NCBI RefSeq assembly: GCF_029867415.1
Contig: NW_026705222.1
Location: forward strand, 434,001 to 498,000
DNA length: 64,000 nt
Reading direction: 5' to 3'
Source of the DNA: Vicia villosa
Taxonomy: Eukaryota; Streptophyta; Magnoliopsida; Fabales; Fabaceae
Both the position numbers and the translations under genes were made by a program. Under the pieces are notes generated by a model. It did no database searches. It was not told the DNA's origin and was given only the letters and a program-made list of their open reading frames with translations. This document shows positions 1 to 11,186 of this stretch, in pieces (within the stretch, counting starts at the first letter, position 1; each line of letters opens with the position of its first letter).

Positions 1-1396
1 TTTCTTTACAATACTTTCATTCTCGTCTTCCTTATCCTTGACAATGTCTTCAGTAGATGGACCTGCACCATTAAACGAAAGACCTTTCTCGACATATTTT
101 GTATAAGATTCATCAAAAGACACGTGTACTGACTCTTCTACTATAAGTAATCTCTTATTATATACCCGATATGCTTTGCTAGATTGTGAGTAACCAAGGA
201 ATATGCCCTCATCAGCTTTAGCATCGAATTTACCAAGATTATCCTTACCATTATTCAAGACAAAACACTTGCAACCGAATACATGGAGATGAGATACATT
301 TGGTTTTCTACCTTTTAGTAATTCATAGGGAATTTTGTTCAGTATAGGACGTATTATTATCCTATTTAAAACATAGCATGCGGTGCTAATCGCGTCAGCC
401 CAGAAATACTTGGGTAGATTACCCTCATTCAGCATTGTTCTTGCCAGCTCCTCTAGAACCCGATTTTTACATTCAACTACTCCGTTTTGTTGAGGTGTTC
501 TAGGAGCTGAAAAGTTATGCTCAATTCCATGTTTATCACAGTATTTTTCAAAAAGAATGTTTTCAAACTCTCCACCGTGATCACTTCCAATTGCAACTAT
601 TTTGTTGTTCATTTTGTTTTGACATAATCTTGCAAATTGTGTGAAAGCTGGAAAAGTTTGATCCTTACTAGGTAGAAAGATTGTCCAACAAAATCTAGAG
701 TAATCATCGACAATGACAAAACCATAGGTGTTTCCACCTATGCTTTTAGTCCTTGAAGGGCCAAAGAGATCCATGTGAAGTAGTTCAAGAGGGCGTGATG
801 TTGAAACCATGTTCTTTGATTTAAAAGAGATTTTTGTTTGCTTTCCCTTTTGACAAGCATCACATAGATGATCTTTTGAAAACTTCATTTTAGGTAAGCC
901 GATTACTAAATCTTTTGAGACAACTTTATTAAGTAAGTCAAAATTTATGTGGGCGAGACGTCTATGCCAAAGCCATGAGTCTTCGCCCAGAGCAACTAGA
1001 CACTTGGTACTAGACTTAGATACCTCATCCAAGTTTAGCATGTAGATGTTGTTTACTCTTAAGCCCTTAAACATAATGTCTCTTTTCTTAGTATGTTCTA
1101 TTGTGCAGCCAGAATTTGTAAACATTACTTTAAAATCTTTGTCACACAATTGACTTATACTTAAAAGATTATGTTTAAGACCTTCTACTAGCAGCACATC
1201 AGTTATAGTAGTGGTAGAAGGGTTACCTACACTTCCTTTACCAAGTATGGCTCCCCGATTGTTATCTCCATAGGTGACATACCCCTTTTTCTTTTGCTTG
1301 AAACTCAACGAAAAGAGATAGGTCTCCCGTCATGTGTCTTGAACATCCGCTATCAAGGAACCACAACCTTTCGGAAATGTCAAGACACTTTTCCTG
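1..1396 (-). pseudogene. pol: copia pol fragment: protease, GAG-pre-integrase, integrase core (partial, frameshifted)
   Basis: Reading leftward from about 1396, the protease motif LDSGCSRHMTG is followed by a one-base frameshift near 1305-1312. From there an open frame runs to position 1 with no stop. It contains the pre-integrase region (WLWHRRLAH, then a CDACQKGK motif) and the integrase catalytic core: Asp in LHMDLFGP, Asp in GSDHGGEFEN and Glu in QQNGVVE. The usual VVERKNR motif reads VVECKNR here. The sequence then enters the copia region after the core (FGCKCFVLN, FLGYS) before the window ends. RT and RNase H are beyond the edge. The protease frame is -1 relative to gag, whose stop lies only a few codons upstream. 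The single frameshift makes this a pseudogene as read. Confidence 0.88.
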
Positions 1397-1401
1397 CAAG
1401 A

Positions 1402-3141
1402 TTAATTTAGAGAGGGAGGTCCCCAATTTTCATTGGGTCCTTGGTAGTGAGTACACAATTTGTTGCACTTAGGCAACCATTGAAATACTCCTTTAGGAAC
1501 TAAAATTCTCCTAAATTTGCATTTTTCAATGGTATGACCCTTTTTGCAACAATAATGACAGGTAATATGATGAGAATATGGTGTTTTGCTAGTTGATACT
1601 TTTGGTACAAAAGTGTATTTGCTATATAAAGGAGTATACGATCTTTTGAACTTATTTGGATCAACGGCAAAAGTCACTTTTGGTTGTAGAGCCTTGTCTA
1701 ACTTGGCTTTTAGATCTCTTACTTCTTTTTGCCAAATGTGACATGTCTCACAACCAAACCATGATGTAGGATCTATTTCAACTTTATCCTTTTGAATGTC
1801 TAGCATAGATTGTTTTAAAGCTTCCATATCCTTTTCGGTTTTCTCAACTTTTGATTCAAGATATGAAAAGATTTTCTTATTTGAGGCCAAAAGTTTGAAA
1901 GCTTTAATTGCATCTCTATGTAATTCTTCAAAAGCAAGTTTTAGTTGAGAATGAGATACCTTATCTACGAGTTCAGGTTTAAGATGACTTACAGCTTTCT
2001 TTTTCTTGTGTTGATGAGCCATGAAACATAGGTTTGCTGATTCTTCTTCATCGCTTGATGAGATTTCACTAGATGAATCACTTTCCCATGCTATGTAGGC
2101 TCTTTTAGATTTGTTATGACCTTTGCTTTGGTTCTTCTCCTTTTCTTTCTTAAGGTATGGACAATCCGGTTTGTAGTGACCGGCTTTCCCACAATTGAAG
2201 AAAAGGCCTTTGATTTTTCCTTTGTTGTCGTCATCTTGTTTGAACTTGTTTGATTGCTTTCTATAGTTGATCAAGCCTTTGTTAGAATGTTTTGCTCCAT
2301 TTTTCTTTAGATATTTGTTGTATCTTTGCACAAACAGTCCCATTTCCTCATCATCGGAGTCTTCGTCATTACTTGTATCACTATCCTTTGGCTCTTGTCT
2401 TGAGGTCTTGGAGCTTGAAGCTTTTAGAGCTATTGACTTCTTTTCTACCTCTTTCTCCATGTTCTTTTCTTTCTTTGCCCTTTTCTCATGCATGTCAAGG
2501 CATTTAAGGTGTTGTTCATGTTCCTCTAGTTTACCAAAGAGAGTGGTAATGTCTAAGGTGTTTAGATCATTTGCTTCCTTTATTGCTGTAACCTTGGGTT
2601 GCCATTCCCTGTTCAAGCATCTTAAGATTTTGTTAGTAGCAACTGCATTGGAAACAGGTCTATCAAGAGAATTTAACCGATTTTTCAGGTGAACGAATCT
2701 CTTCTGCATGTTTTCGATGGATTCACCATCTTCCATGTGGAAGAGTTCGAACTCTTGAGTTAACGTATTGATCCTAGCTAGTTTGACATCATCCGTTCCC
2801 TCGTGGGCAACTTGCAATGTGTCCCACATAGCTTTAGCGGATCTACAATGGGAAACGCGATAGTATTCATCAACTCTTAGAGCTGAGATTAGAATGTTTC
2901 TCGCTTTCCAATTGTATGCATATCTCTTTTCATCTTCAGCATCCCAAGTATTTTCTGGTTTTTGAACAACTGCACCAGCTGCATTTGTCATGGTGATCTG
3001 AAAGGGACCATTGACAATAGCTGTCCAGATGTTCCTATCAATTGCATTGATGTGGACACACATACAATCCTTCCAATAGCCATAGTTTTCACCGTTGAAA
3101 ACTGGAGCTCTATTGTGAGCCCCTTTAGGTCCGGAAGCCAT
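1402..3141 (-). CDS. gag: copia Gag polyprotein of element A
   Basis: An open frame of about 579 residues, taken from the ATG at 3141 (MASGPKGAHN). An upstream GTG in the primer-binding site also keeps the frame open but is unlikely to be used. The N-terminal part has the copia Gag signature (APVFNGENYGYWKD) and a helical UBN2-type region, followed by acidic and lysine-rich low-complexity stretches. The CCHC zinc knuckle reads FFNCGKAGHYKPDC near residue 335, so its first cysteine has become phenylalanine (one base change, TGC to TTC). A second, C-terminal knuckle (CHYCCKKGHTIEKC) is intact. Gag forms the virus-like particle and packages RNA; loss of one knuckle ligand would weaken RNA binding. 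It lies just downstream of the primer-binding site and ends just before the protease. Confidence 0.88.
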   Translation of the reverse strand: MASGPKGAHNRAPVFNGENYGYWKDCMCVHINAIDRNIWTAIVNGPFQITMTNAAGAVVQKPENTWDAEDEKRYAYNWKARNILISALRVDEYYRVSHCRSAKAMWDTLQVAHEGTDDVKLARINTLTQEFELFHMEDGESIENMQKRFVHLKNRLNSLDRPVSNAVATNKILRCLNREWQPKVTAIKEANDLNTLDITTLFGKLEEHEQHLKCLDMHEKRAKKEKNMEKEVEKKSIALKASSSKTSRQEPKDSDTSNDEDSDDEEMGLFVQRYNKYLKKNGAKHSNKGLINYRKQSNKFKQDDDNKGKIKGLFFNCGKAGHYKPDCPYLKKEKEKNQSKGHNKSKRAYIAWESDSSSEISSSDEEESANLCFMAHQHKKKKAVSHLKPELVDKVSHSQLKLAFEELHRDAIKAFKLLASNKKIFSYLESKVEKTEKDMEALKQSMLDIQKDKVEIDPTSWFGCETCHIWQKEVRDLKAKLDKALQPKVTFAVDPNKFKRSYTPLYSKYTFVPKVSTSKTPYSHHITCHYCCKKGHTIEKCKFRRILVPKGVFQWLPKCNKLCTHYQGPNENWGPPSLN

Positions 3142-3181
3142 CTTTCCAATAAGTGTTTCACGTAGCACGGAATAAACCAGA

Positions 3182-3194
3182 GCTCTTGATGCCA
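3182..3194 (-). other. primer-binding site, initiator-Met tRNA type
   Basis: The minus strand reads TGGCATCAAGAGC two bases after the LTR end ...CTAACA. It resembles the copia primer site TGGTATCAGAGC, complementary to the 3' end of initiator tRNA-Met, with one inserted A and T to C at position 4. Element B in this window has TGGCATCAGAGC at the matching place, which supports the call. Confidence 0.8.
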
Positions 3195-4189
3195 CTTGTT
3201 AGACGCTGGCCTTAGGATCTAGAGGGGGGGTGAATAGATCGTTCACAGTTTTACGGAGTTAAACGACTTTTCTGCGGAAGTGATTCTGAATCGACTCGCG
3301 TCTATTCCGAACCACTATTGAAACGATTGTATATGTGTTTAAAACCAGTCAAAAACTTGAGGTAAGTGATAAGAGTATACGTTGCAGAATCAAAGCGTTG
3401 CTCTTATTGAAAATCAGATTAACTTCTTGTATGATGGACAATGTTTGCAATGCAGTAAAAGTGATAGAAACAAATATACAAACACTTGGTGATAATGATC
3501 AAATTGACGGTGATTCAATATGTGATGGATTGTGATGTTTATATAAGTTCTTAATTCATAATCTTAACACTCGCATCGTTGATCAATTTGCTATTATAGC
3601 CAAATATGAACAGAACGTAAATGAAAAAGTAAAAGCGACAAGAACACGATATTTGTTTAGGCAGTTCATCGATCGTCCTCGCTACGACTACGTCTGCCCC
3701 CAATTCCAAACTGAAATTGGGTAATCTTTCATTAATGTTGAAAGTAGTATATACAAAGAAGATAACAAAGCGATAAACCATAAACCAATTATGTCGATCC
3801 TTTGAATCTTCTTCCCCCTTAATCTTGAGTTAGATCAAGGTTATCCAAGAGCTTCACTTTGATCCCTTTCTGCAGTGTCTTCAATTCCCTCGAACCCTTG
3901 TTCTTCAATCTTCACACTCAGCCGGATCCTCGATGAAACCTCTTGATAAAAACCCCCAAGAAACACCTATCTTGGAGGACAAAACCCGCAGATTTTATTC
4001 ACCAAAAACCCCACAAATCTTCACCCACTAGGAATCTTCAATTCCGTTCCATGGACGTTATCGAACTCGATCACTAACCCTCAACGCAAGAATGATTATG
4101 TGTAATTGTGTTGGAGATGACGAAGAACGAAGATGAGAAGCCTTTGTGTATCTTTCAGTCGTTGGTGTTTCCTGTAATAATGAACCTTG

Positions 4190-4204
4190 GACAATATATA
4201 TGAT
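4190..4204 (-). promoter_or_regulatory. LTR TATA box of element A
   Basis: The minus strand reads ATCATATATATTGTCC here. It lies about 55 bp downstream, in the transcribed direction, of the last palindrome of the array, so it fits the LTR core promoter. Transcription would begin roughly 30 bp further on, near 4160 (inference). Confidence 0.5.
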
Positions 4205-4257
4205 AGCTTAACAGTTGGAGATGAGAGAAACAGAATTTTTGACTTTCTTGATCAGTT

Positions 4258-4615
4258 AGGTCGACCTCTTTTAGTGCTTAGGTCGACCTAGCAGAACTTG
4301 CAGAATTTCGCTCCCAGTTAGGTCGACCTGTTAAAGGAGTAGGTCGACCAGAATCTTCTTCATATGCATTCTGGGGACATTTTCTCAGATTAGGTCGACC
4401 TAGTTGATGTGTAGGTCGACCTAGCAGACTGATATGTAAATTTCATCAATTTAGGTCGACCTAGATGATGTGTGAGTCGACCTAACAGAAGTATATGGAT
4501 TTTTCTCCATTTTAGGTCGACCTGGGTTGATGGTAGGTCGACCTAACTGCTGCTTTTCTGCATTCTTCTTGTTTTGCTTGTGTTGAGTCGACCTATATGC
4601 ATAATAGATCAACCT
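4258..4615. repeat. paired palindrome array, unit AGGTCGACCT
   Basis: Twelve copies of AGGTCGACCT or one-to-three-base variants start at 4258, 4280, 4320, 4341, 4392, 4413, 4453, 4474, 4514, 4535, 4585 and 4606. They form six pairs. Spacing within pairs is 21 or 22 bp. Pair-to-pair distance is 62, 72, 61, 61 and 71 bp, close to whole helical turns. Sequence between sites is less conserved. The array lies in U3, upstream of the TATA box. Confidence 0.9.
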
Positions 4616-4739
4616 GTTCTGTCATGAGTGATCAATGCTTGCTTTTCTTTGAGTTTTCTGCTCCCGCTTTGTTGTTTGAATGCTTATTGAGTTTGCCATG
4701 AATCAAAAACATCTTTGAGTGTAATCTTGTATTCACACA

Positions 4740-6925
4740 ATAATGATATAGTTTGAGTCTGGGTTACTTACCTCTGAAACTGAGATAGAAGGTTGTGATG
4801 GAGAGCTTCCAAAAATGTTTTGATGATTGGAATAGCTTCCTGGGACCTCAAGGATGCTAAAGGAAAGCTTGCTTCACTTTGAATGACTCTGAATTGCTCT
4901 ACTTGATTCCTCTTGCAAGAGCTTGAAGCTAGAATGGAGAATGATGATTCAGTTGTTAGAGAAGCAAGGTGAGCATCTGGATAGCTTCCTTAGACCTCAA
5001 GGAAGATGTTGATGTGCTCAAATTGGCTTGACACCTCCTAGATCCTTCTACTCGACCCCAACTACCTAAGCTCCAAGTTGAATGTGGATATGGTGATCCT
5101 GAAGTTGCAGAGGTGGAAAGAGGACTTGGGTCACTTCCACATAGTGTATATGAAGTGTTAGAATCCTCACTTTCAAGGGAGAAGCTCTGGTTTGAAGAAC
5201 TCACTTCTTCATACTAAGAGATCTTTTGAAAACAATGAGAAAAGAGGGAAATTGGAGAAAGCAAGGATTCAAGTTACTTTGGTGTCATTTTGAATGACAA
5301 AGAGCCTTCTATTTATAGGAAATTGCACTGAGATAGTAAGAGAGTGAGGTAGGCATAGTGAGGTCACTTTGAGAGTAGCTTAGGGATGAAGAAATGTGAA
5401 ATATCTTGAAAATGCAATGATGTATTTTTTATTCCAATTGATCCAAGCCCTAGCCCTTGATTTGATCTGATCTTGTAGATCATTTATGATGTTTGGAGGC
5501 ATCAAATTGGCTTTGGAAAGATTCCTTTGGTAATTCACCATTTTGCCATAAATTCTCATTTTGTAATGATTACTTAATCACATGGGAATTGAATTTTTGG
5601 TACTTTTCCATTTTGATGCAATGATGCAATTGATTATTGGTGATCTCTTATGATATTATTTGAATGAAGATGCACTAATTTGAAAAGGTACTTGCATAAA
5701 ATTGGTGAAATACAAAGTTGGTTATGCCTAAAATCTTACTTTTAGTGCATTATTTATCCAATGCATAACTCTTTGCTCAAATTGAATCAAGAGGTGTTCT
5801 AATATTTTTTAGAAAGCTTAGATGATGTACTTTAATTCTCTTGTTAAGGTCTTGGAAGGATTCATCTTGGATCTTGGAGAAAAAAGTCTTGGAAGTTGGT
5901 GAAAAAGTTGTTAAAAAGACTTAGAATTTTTCTAAGTGTTTTTGGAAGGAACTTTATGAGCCCATAACTCTTAAATGGTTGATCTTTTGAGAAAAAGTTA
6001 TATTTGACAAAGTTGTTCATTGGATCAAGATCTAAAACTTTCATGTTGGAATATTTTCCAATTGCATACTTAAATATGGAAGTTACTTGCCCATGAAGTT
6101 ATGACTAAAACACTTGAAAACATTTAGAATTTTTCTAAGTCTTTGAATTTTCCAACTTTGACTTTTGTTGACTTTTTGGTTCTTGATTAATTTTATTGAT
6201 TTTCTTTGATCAAATGACTTCAATAATCATATGTTGATGATCTTGATCCTTAAAAGTCCATAGTTGACCAAATTTCTAAAAAGTCAAAGGTGATCTCAAA
6301 TAGTTGACTTTTTCCAGATGAACTGTAATCTACTAGATTTCAATTGAGGCAATCTCTCCTAACCAAATGAGTGATATGAGTGGATTATGATGAATTATTG
6401 GATACCCTTTAACTATGATTTGAGCCATGGGATCTTGTCCTGGTCAAAAGTCAACTCCCTAGGTGAATTATGTCAAAAACCCTAGTTATGGGCAAGATGA
6501 AATTGTGAGTTGTTGAACTTGAATTGAAGTACATCTTGCATTGGATATTGATGTAGGAATCATTTGAAGATGCTTTATCTCTTTGGGTCATGCTTTTAAG
6601 CTTTATGAGTCTTCCCAAGTTAAAGCCTTGATTTCTGTCCCTGATTGGCTCAAAACCCTAATCTAGTGCCTTTGATGGATTTGAGGTTTGATGCCTTGAG
6701 ATTGGAGATCATATGTAGATGAATGAAACATATTGAGCCCTATGATTGTTTTAAGGATCATTTCCATCTTTGATTGATCCTTTGCCTGAATTTCATGGCT
6801 TGAAACCCTAACATGAGTACTTGGTGAACAAGTGACTACTTTGGGTATCTGTTTTTGAGTTGATGGAATAGTTAAGATGTTATATGATCTGACATCTGAG
6901 GGGGGTCAAACATTAGGGTATGACA
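4740..6925 (-). repeat. Tat/Ogre-type LTR, truncated by element A
   Basis: The minus strand starts TGTCATACCC at 6925, the opening shared with the other Tat/Ogre-type LTRs in this window. The minus-strand sequence is U3-like down to a TATA box (5310-5318), then a leader that is cut at 4740 by copia element A. The remaining 3' part lies outside the window. No long reading frame or palindrome array is seen. The flank at 6926 (CATAG) would be one target duplication, but the other cannot be checked. Confidence 0.7.
5310..5319 (-). promoter_or_regulatory. TATA box of the Tat/Ogre-type LTR
   Basis: The minus strand reads TCCTATAAATAGAAGG, a near-ideal plant TATA box about 1.6 kb inside the LTR start. 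Confidence 0.6.
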
Positions 6926-7867
6926 CATAGCATATTTGTAGGATGATAGTCCAATGATTTTGTAGGACCATTGGTCCAGTGACGACCCTTAATCCCATTG
7001 TGCAGACTGAGTGCAATTTGTTGATATGCTCCGGTTCTAAGCGGGAATCAATCCTATAGTGGGGATCTTTAAAGAACGATGACTGAGTAATCAGTGATGA
7101 ATTGGTACCACGTGAATGAGTCCATTGTTGTGAATCGATGATGCTTGATTATTTGTGAGGTGGATAACTTAAGTGAAAATTGTGATTGAATAATGAGATG
7201 ACGTTGTGAATAGGTGATGATGTGCAGGTATGGGTAAGCATGTGAACATGATGAATATTTCATATCGATATATGTGTGATTGATTATTTGCATACAATTC
7301 TATATCTGTTCCTTTTGTCTTATATAATGTTTATGAAATACTCACCTTTTTTGTTTGAATGTTGCCTCCACGTGGGTAACACGCAAGTAATCAGGAGTAG
7401 ACCGTTAAAGTTGAAGGATAGCTTCATGGTGTCCTTTTACCGTTTATTTAGATTGAAGGGAGTCTTTCTCTGATACATAACATCAGGGTTGGGGTCGTTA
7501 TGCTTTTAGAATTATTATGTTAACTTTGAGTATTTGAGTTTGATTTGCATGTTGATGAATTACCTTTCAAAGGATTTTGATGTTGATGTTTTGATGTTAT
7601 CACTCATGAACTATGAAATTTAATTGATGTGTTATGAAGATTATTAAAGACGTTTTAAATCGTGAATTCTGCTACGAGATAATCTATTTTGTTTTGTGAT
7701 AATTAAATGAAATTTAGTTTTAAATAAATGTTGAGAACGAGTGTTACGGAGCAGGACTATTGTTTGTGATGTTTTTTATGACGATGTGACACCCTTGTTG
7801 ATGATTTTTATTTTACCTAATTCGTGTTGTATTGCGAATATTCCTTGTGGGCTAGAAGGGTGTTACA
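6926..7867 (+). repeat. 3' part of a chromovirus-type LTR
   Basis: The block ends ...GGGTGTTACA at 7867 and is followed by TTAGTGGTATCAGAC. That is the LTR end and initiator-Met primer site arrangement also seen at 54222-54247. Its left part has been displaced by the Tat/Ogre-type LTR ending at 6925. I see no coding sequence in it. Confidence 0.7.
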
Positions 7868-7871
7868 TTAG

Positions 7872-7882
7872 TGGTATCAGAC
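7872..7882 (+). other. primer-binding site (initiator-Met type), degenerate
   Basis: TGGTATCAGAC matches TGGTATCAGAGC except for a lost G, four bases after the LTR end. Confidence 0.65.
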
Positions 7883-7986
7883 AGGTCAGTCTGTCCGACC
7901 AGGTTACTGAGTCTGTAGTGTAACAGTTGGATTATTGTCGCTAGTTAATTCTAACCTTAATGCTAACTTTTTGGTGTGAACAAAGT

Positions 7987-8271
7987 ATGGCTGGGATGAA
8001 TGATGTTGCGATTGTTGCTGCTTTGTAGGTTGTTTCTCAGGCCACGCAGAATCAGCCTAATGCTGGGATGATTGATGAACCGCGTAGATTGAGTATGTTT
8101 CTGAGGGAGAATCCGCATACCTTCAAGAGTGAGTATGATCCTGATGGGGCACAAGAGTGGCTTAAAGAGATCGAGAGGATCTTCAGGGTGATGGACTATT
8201 CTGCAACGTAAAAGGTACAATATGGTACGCTTATGTTGGCTGGAGAAGCTGATGAGTGATGGGTTGGCACC
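7987..8271 (+). pseudogene. gag: chromovirus gag N-terminal remnant
   Basis: From the ATG at 7987 the frame reads a chromovirus-type Gag start: RRLSMFLRENPHTF, then a conserved GAQEWLKEIERIF retrotransposon-gag motif. Three in-frame stops break it: TAG at 8026-8028, TAA at 8209-8211 and TGA at 8257-8259. Each is explained by one C-to-T or G-to-A change (CAG, CAA and TGG codons), the pattern expected of deaminated methylcytosine in a silenced element. Similarity stops near 8271, where another repeat begins, so all of pol is missing. It lies about 120 bp after the LTR and primer site. Confidence 0.78.
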
Positions 8272-8274
8272 ATA

Positions 8275-9699
8275 GTGATTATATCCTATACTAAATTCAA
8301 AAGAACTATGAAATTGTGCCAATAATTACCTCAAGAAAATGGAAGAAATGAGATTGCAATCGAAATTGGAGCAAAAATCGTGAAACAGAGGGAGCTAGAA
8401 GTTGCGGATTTCGGCGGTGGCGAAGGTGGTCCGATCGGGATCTACGACGGAGAGCGAAGGCCGAGCGGTGGTGACCGAAAGGTGCGGTGGCATACACGGT
8501 GTTGATCGAAGAAGAAGAAGGACAATCTTGAAGAATTTTTAAGTTTTGGTGATTTTGTTCTTGAGTGTTCTTGATTTTGGTATGAAATTATTGTGAGTTT
8601 CGGAAAAAAAGTGAGTTTGATCTTAGAGAGGAGGAGAAAAGAGTTAGAGTGTTTGTGAAGAGAGAGAGAGAGAGAGTGAAAGTTGCTGAATGAGTAAAAA
8701 TGAGGGATAAGACTATTTATAGTGAATTCAAATTTTGAAAATCAAATTTCCCTCCTAAATGCACTTTTGAGCTCAACTATCAAGGAAATGTGATTCGGTG
8801 CGAAAGTCAGAATCGTGACCAGCGGCAAATTGAAGATGACAAAATTTTTGAATCGTTGCCGCCGGAACGGACTCAATCTGATAAAAGATAAAGAAGTTAT
8901 GCGCGTTTGATTAGCGAGAAACTCATCTGGTCATCTGAGGCGAAAAACTTGACAGTGTAGAATTTTCGTGCGTACAGCTCAAATAATGCGACAAAAATCG
9001 ACCTTCTGATAAAAATCCGAACCCAAGGTCCGAAGAGAAAATGAAGCCAACGAAATTTGTAAAAGAATGCCTCCAGAATGGGCTCAATCGGATAAAAATT
9101 GAAGAAATTATGCAATTTTGAATCTTGTCAGACAGTGCTCGAAAATGCATTTCGATGGTAAAATCATGATGCTTTTGTAATATTCTGGAATTTCTAGTGC
9201 ATAACTGGCCTTAGGTCCAAACATACAAAATGTCAGGGACAACGAGACAGAATTCCTGTTAAAATTTCAGCCCAATCGAATAAACGGTGCGAGAGTTGTG
9301 AATTTTTTATTGTCCAGAAGACAGCGGTTCAGCATAATTTTTCACCGTAGAACTTCAGGTAAATTGCGAATTCGGGGACCTTACTCAAAGAAATAATTAT
9401 CAACCTGAACACTAGAAATGTAGTAGACCTCGAGACGGAACTTTTGGCATATGGCTCGCTTCAACATGATACTCCGGTCAGAAGTTACGAATTTTCAAAC
9501 ATCCGAAAAACAGTGGAACATCAAATCTCTGGTAATTTGCACTTTTGGACATCTTCCTCAAAGAATTGACTTTCGACCCGAACATGAAAGATGTAGAGAA
9601 TTTCAAAAAGGTATGGGCACTACGAGAACCAAGCCCATACAACCTTCCAATCGAGAATTATGAATTTCGCATTTGCACTATAAGAGTATACTTTCACAC

Positions 9700-9700
<1 letters not shown>
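8275..9700 (-). repeat. LTR-like block with degenerate tandem repeats
   Basis: The minus strand has a TATA box (CACTATAAATAGTC, 8711-8724), a CT-rich leader and upstream sequence resembling an LTR U3 and R. Further upstream, about five diverged units carry a GAAGTTATGAATTT-like core at about 8892, 9104, 9292, 9481 and 9654, spaced 212, 188, 189 and 173 bp. Ends and family are not resolved and no long frame is present. It abuts the broken chromovirus gag at about 8272. Confidence 0.45.
8711..8724 (-). promoter_or_regulatory. TATA box of the LTR-like block
   Basis: The minus strand reads CACTATAAATAGTC, followed by a CT-rich leader including a (CT)n run at about 8658-8680, as in plant LTR leaders. 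Confidence 0.5.
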
Positions 9701-10703
<1,003 letters not shown>

Positions 10704-10850
10704 TCGAACTTACCTCATTCAAATATTCAGATATGTATCTCTGAGATCACCCTTTTTGTAATAAAAGGTGTAGTTTATCCGGATATGTATTTCCAAAATT
10801 TTACCTGATGCATGATAAGGTTTTTGAGGTCCAAAGTGATCCAATACTTG

Positions 10851-10860
10851 TATAAATAGG
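10851..10860 (+). promoter_or_regulatory. TATA box upstream of a decayed exon
   Basis: TATAAATAGG lies 56 bp upstream of the ATG at 10907, in the usual plant arrangement. Confidence 0.5.
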
Positions 10861-10906
10861 GTGTGTCTCAACCCTTATTTGCAGCACACCTCACTAAAAC
10901 CAGAGA

Positions 10907-11130
10907 ATGAGCTTATATCCCTACCTTACATTTGTGTATTTCAATGGCGAGAAACCACCACTTTCGTTTAGATCAGCGAGGAAAAATCCATCGCGGATTT
11001 GATATCCAAATTGAATACTCTACCGCGCTTTCCAGAAAATCGCATAGTTGTCAAACTCGAGTATCGATCACCTTCGTTTGTTAGCGAATGAAAGGTTCAT
11101 TTCACCAACTTTGAACTGGAGACAAAAAGT
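10907..11130 (+). pseudogene. decayed exon of unknown gene (PB1-like or Mutator-associated type)
   Basis: From the ATG the frame gives MSLYPYLTFVYFNGEKPPLSFR. The matching sequence then continues in another frame (SIADLISKLNTL, then VVKLEYRSPSF) after a frameshift near an A run at about 10983, and meets a TGA shortly afterwards. The composition and the phrase VVKLEYRSPS resemble an N-terminal domain found in plant Mutator-type and PMD-associated proteins. I recall this only loosely and do not assign a function. It has its own TATA box and lies tail-to-tail with the PMD pseudogene on the other strand, which suggests both were carried by one transposon. Confidence 0.35.
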
Positions 11131-11186
11131 ACAACCAAATAACAAAAAAGTAACAAAAACTATTGGGTGTTACGGATGATGAGTCG

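Larger units (their letters stand above)
1..4739 (-). mobile_element. Sirevirus-like Ty1/copia retrotransposon A, 5' half
   Basis: On the minus strand this block reads 5' LTR (3197-4739), a two-base spacer, a primer-binding site, a long gag, then protease and integrase running off the left edge. The order gag-protease-integrase, with integrase before RT, is the Ty1/copia order. A gag near 580 residues and a TGGCATC primer site suggest the Sirevirus (SIRE/Maximus) lineage. The RT, RNase H and 3' LTR lie outside the window, so target duplication and age cannot be judged. The zinc knuckle lacks a cysteine and the protease is frameshifted, so this copy is probably dead. It is inserted in a Tat/Ogre-type LTR that resumes at 4740. 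Confidence 0.9.
3197..4739 (-). repeat. 5' LTR of copia element A
   Basis: About 1.54 kb. Plus-strand TGTTAGACGC marks the 3' end of the LTR (minus ...GTCTAACA), followed by spacer and primer site. The outer end is placed at ...CACACA (4739) because the minus strand then starts TGTG; 4737 is equally possible. The pyrimidine tract just inside the 3' end (CTATTCACCCCCCC on the minus strand) is typical of Sirevirus-like LTRs. U3 holds a palindrome array and a TATA box, annotated separately. Confidence 0.8.

Noticed and set aside
4258..4615. Regular repeats with spacers, CRISPR-like
   Set aside because: Units are 10-bp palindromes with paired spacing inside an LTR of a plant retrotransposon. Spacers are similar to each other and there are no cas genes.
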